Shown: in pieces, positions 61,253-64,000 of the stretch | Numbering within the stretch: the stretch's first letter is position 1 | How the letters are laid out: each line of letters opens with the position of its first letter | Assembly: GCA_019454045.1 (NCBI GenBank) | Contig: SKCR01033468.1 | Span: 151,658 to 215,657, forward strand | Length of the DNA stretch: 64,000 bases | From: Zanthoxylum bungeanum | Taxonomy: Eukaryota > Streptophyta > Magnoliopsida > Sapindales > Rutaceae | Direction: 5' to 3' | The notes under the pieces: model-generated | Databases searched by the model: none | Told to the model about the DNA's origin: nothing | Seen by the model: only the letters and a program-made list of their open reading frames with translations | Position numbers and translations under genes: made by a program

Positions 61253-62183
61253 TTAGATATCAACTGCCACCAAACGTGTCACCATCACTTCAATCTTTTT
61301 GCTTCTCTTGATTCCTTCAATCCCTTCAACAACCCATTTTGGGGGGAAAAAACCCATGTTGCTTTCATGATCTTTATCACAAATCTGCATAACATTGACA
61401 AAAACTTGGATGAGTTACAAAAAAGACACTACTAAAAAATTATAACATGTGCACCAAACCTTACATATAAAATTGGTAGATGTAGCATATGAAGAAGGAT
61501 CAAGAAAATCCTCAACAAGCCAACCGGGTAATGTTTCCATCAAATACTCAGATATGCTGCTTGTTGAAATGGAACCGTTGTTACTTGATGATGGTAATGA
61601 GCTGGAGCTTAAAATTTGATCACTAGAAGCAACAGGACTTGTTCTTCTTGTTGTTTTGTAATCGCAGCAAGGAGAGGATGAAGGGCTAGGATTGTAAGTA
61701 GAAGCAGAAGCTGAAAGCTTAATGCCTGTTAGAAGAAACCTGTTGTGTTTCTTTGTGTATTCATTAGCATTATGAATTGGTATGTCACATTCTCTGCAAA
61801 GAATTGCTCTATCTTCTCGACAAAAAAGCAACGCACGTCTCTCCTATAAAAGCCAAAAAAAAAACAAATATTATTAAAAGATCGTACACAAGATTTCCGC
61901 TTTAAGCAAGTTTGGGTCGGAAGACCCTAATATTATATATGCAGGGTTATCCCTTTTTTTCTGACTGAGACTGTTGAAGAGTTGGAACACTAACCTGACA
62001 AATATCACAGAGAGGAGGTGATTCTTTGAAGCTGGGGCTAATAAGATTGAACCTGGAGTGATTGCTGGCTAATTTGTTAGCATAATGAACGCGGCGATCA
62101 CAGGCATCGCATAGAGCTGCTTCATCAGCTGAGCAAAACACTGAGGCCTCTTCTTTGTCACAAACATCACACCAAATCTTCAT
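61253..62183 (-). CDS. Double B-box zinc-finger protein, BBX20/21 type
   Basis: A nuclear transcriptional regulator of the BBX family, subgroup with two B-boxes and no CCT domain; Arabidopsis BBX20-22 act in light signalling with HY5. Exons on the minus strand: 62183-61995, 61843-61460, 61384-61253 (189 + 384 + 132 = 705 nt, 234 aa), all introns GT-AG in phase 0. B-box 1: C5, C8, C17, C25, C28, H33, H42 with the spacing of the family. B-box 2: C59, C62, C71, D74, C79, C82, H87, H96, with the intron between C62 and E64. A Ser-rich linker follows, then the conserved ISEYLMETLPGW block (160-171) with VEDFLD. Exon 3 encodes DHESNMGFFPP and a basic, hydrophobic end (to VAVDI) that I cannot match to the family. 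The start is the only ATG before B-box 1. Confidence 0.88.
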
Positions 62184-62434
62184 TTTTTAATTTTTGAGCT
62201 ATATTAATTTTGAAATGTTATGATATGCAAGATCCAAAAAATAAATAATAAAATAAAATGGGATTTGATAATATATAGTATAATGCTGTTGGTGATCACT
62301 ATTGAATAGGGGGTACTGACAAAAGGTATAATGGAGGTTATGGGCAAATAGCTAAAATGCAAATGCAGGTTTCTTCAAGTGCTTCTGACTTTGAGAATGC
62401 TCTGGAGAGAAGATAAACACAGCTATAAAATTTC

Positions 62435-62444
62435 TCTATATAGA
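62435..62444 (-). promoter_or_regulatory. TATA-like palindrome upstream of the B-box gene
   Basis: tctatataga, about 250 bp before the start codon. It reads the same on both strands, so its direction is set only by the position of the gene. Confidence 0.4.
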
Positions 62445-64000
62445 GTTGAGCAACTTGGGGTTTTATTTTATTTTTTATTTTATTTTTATCTTTGTGTATA
62501 TTAATTATTAAATTGACTATGATATTTGGTGTAACGGAAAAGTTATTCTATTATAACATGAAGATTATAGGTTCAAGTCGTAAGACTACATATACATTAA
62601 ATTATCCACAGAACTCACAGAGTGAGAAGTCTAATATATTTGCTCTTTATATGTAACTGATATCATCTAATAAAAAAAGAAAAAGATATGATACCAGTAG
62701 ACCACAGATATTTTTACAAATAATAAATGTGCACAACCGATATAAGTTTCATATGAAATACGTGATCATCGTCTTTTTCTCATTGCCCTCCATTATCAAT
62801 TTTCGTTCTTCCAACTGTTACTGCAGTGGATATTCTGCATGGATTGTGAAATTTTCAAGATCTGGACATCAAAACTAGCAGGAAAACAAAAAAACACTAT
62901 CACGTACAAAGACAAAAACTAGACATATGATCACCCTATCTAAATCTAGGTGGACAAAAGTCGTCACAGATCTAAATCTATAAATATAATTATCTTTATA
63001 TAAAGTAAAAGGACTAAAAAAAAATAACACTAAAAAAAGCAAAATGAGATATAAATTTTGTTCATGTTGATAAATTTACGAAAATATACTTTCAACGTCA
63101 CTTATACGAGTAATATGGCGATATCATGCTTTAGAAGTAATTTGGATGTTTTAAAGCATTTATATGTTATGTTATTTATTTATTAAATGTCAAAATTCAT
63201 AAACGTTTTGGTGTGTTTTGATGTAGGAATAAAACTAATGTGAAAGAGATGCGTAAGGCCTTACAAAGTAATGTGAGCTGACCAATGACAACTAATCTTT
63301 GTGTATGAGATGTTTTGGAAGATTTAGAGCTCCATTCGATATGAAGTCAGTGAAATTGGAAAGTAGAATGAAATACGATCTCGTGCATATAAGGAACACA
63401 TAATTTGACCAAGGAATGAGAAAGTTACAAATATTTTAAATTGCATCTCAAAACTAGCAGGTAGGGAGAGCCATCGCTGCATCAGTTCACGTGCGTGTCA
63501 TGCGTGTAAGAAATATCAAACATGAATTGCGGAACAAGAACGCGCTTGAAGGTGATTTTGAAGGTTCGAACATCCATGCATAATTTTCTATTTTTTTTAT
63601 GCGTTTTTCTATTCCTATTTCGATTTTAAAAAGATCATATTATTAGGTTTAGATTAGAACTTTATTTTTAATATAAAAAAGGTAAAACCTTCATTGTAAG
63701 TTAGACTTGAATTAAATTTAGAGAAAATATATAGTTGCTCTTTCCATAGAGAATTAAACTTCAAGGCAAATGTTAGAGATGAACTCTTGATGTGTAATTC
63801 CTTATTTTATTTCTTTGATTCGTACTTGATCTTCAATGCTTAATATAGTTATTTTTCTCTATCTTCTTTATCTTTATTGAATTATAATATAGAGACTGTG
63901 TTTGGTTAATCCCTATATAGGATTAGTCATACTTATTTATTGTGTGTTTTGTAAAATATAATTGTGACTGGTATGTTATTTTACAAGTTGATCTTTTGTT
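62445..64000. other. AT-rich upstream region of the B-box gene
   Basis: No gene seen to the window end. One short SINE-like stretch is listed separately. Motifs at 63470-63500 (cacgtgcgtg) include a G-box-like cacgtg, too far from either gene to assign. Confidence 0.5.
62525..62640 (+). mobile_element. Possible tRNA-derived SINE fragment
   Basis: tggtgtaacggaaaag (A-box-like, 62528-62543) followed 27 bp later by ggttcaagtcg (B-box-like, 62570-62580), the arrangement of a pol III promoter in plant SINEs. No tail or target duplication recognised. Confidence 0.4.

Noticed and set aside
1..64000. tRNA, rRNA or CRISPR-like arrays
   Set aside because: None seen. tRNA-like strings are either retrotransposon primer-binding sites or weak SINE-like boxes, and the repeat arrays lack any uniform repeat-spacer layout.

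Overview
This window is nuclear DNA of a flowering plant, most likely a dicot. The evidence is a 24-exon kinesin gene with GT-AG introns, a double B-box zinc-finger gene and dense nests of Ty1/copia and Ty3/gypsy LTR retrotransposons. It has two parts. Positions 1 to about 44,050 are a retrotransposon nest. Positions about 47,750 to 64,000 are gene space with two apparently intact host genes. No tRNA, rRNA, CRISPR or prokaryote-type operon features were seen.

The nest can be read level by level from TG...CA ends and 5-bp target-site duplications (TSDs). Element D (copia, minus strand, right end 44045) is the outermost. Element C (copia, plus strand, 3' end 35780) lies inside D. Element B (copia, minus strand, 5' LTR 11738-13663) lies inside C's 5' LTR and runs off the left edge. 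Element A (copia, plus strand, 38-8523, TSD CAAAA) lies inside B's protease region, so bases 1-37 are the continuation of B. C is also cut by a solo LTR (16961-18806, TSD CCAAT) in its integrase. A complete 12.3-kb Athila-type gypsy element (22980-35280, TSD TGAGA/TAAGA) sits in C's 3' LTR. D's LTR is cut by a 2.56-kb solo LTR of a Tekay/chromovirus-like gypsy element (39043-41601, TSD GAAAC). A further solo LTR of the A/B family lies outside the nest (44496-46401, TSD AGTTA). All pol genes carry stops or frameshifts.

The most unusual content is in the Athila-type element. Between its integrase and its 3' LTR it carries two extra reading frames that are not retrotransposon genes. One (30606-30995) is a small basic, cysteine-rich protein resembling the nucleic-acid-binding proteins of flexiviruses. 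The other (31361-32015) is an intronless LOG-like cytokinin-activating enzyme with an intact PGGxGTxxE motif. Each has only one or two lesions, and strong splice-like signals surround them. I know of no description of this pairing, but I could not search for one.

The gene part holds a KIN-7 type kinesin with a C-terminal RING finger (48435-59328, plus; the spliced model is 3,321 nt, 1,106 aa). It also holds a BBX20/21-type double B-box transcriptional regulator (61253-62183, minus; 3 exons, 705 nt, 234 aa). Both models keep frame across every junction. The intergenic and intronic DNA contains possible SINE- and hAT-like repeats, a microsatellite and a 167-bp tandem duplication that copies a 5' splice site.
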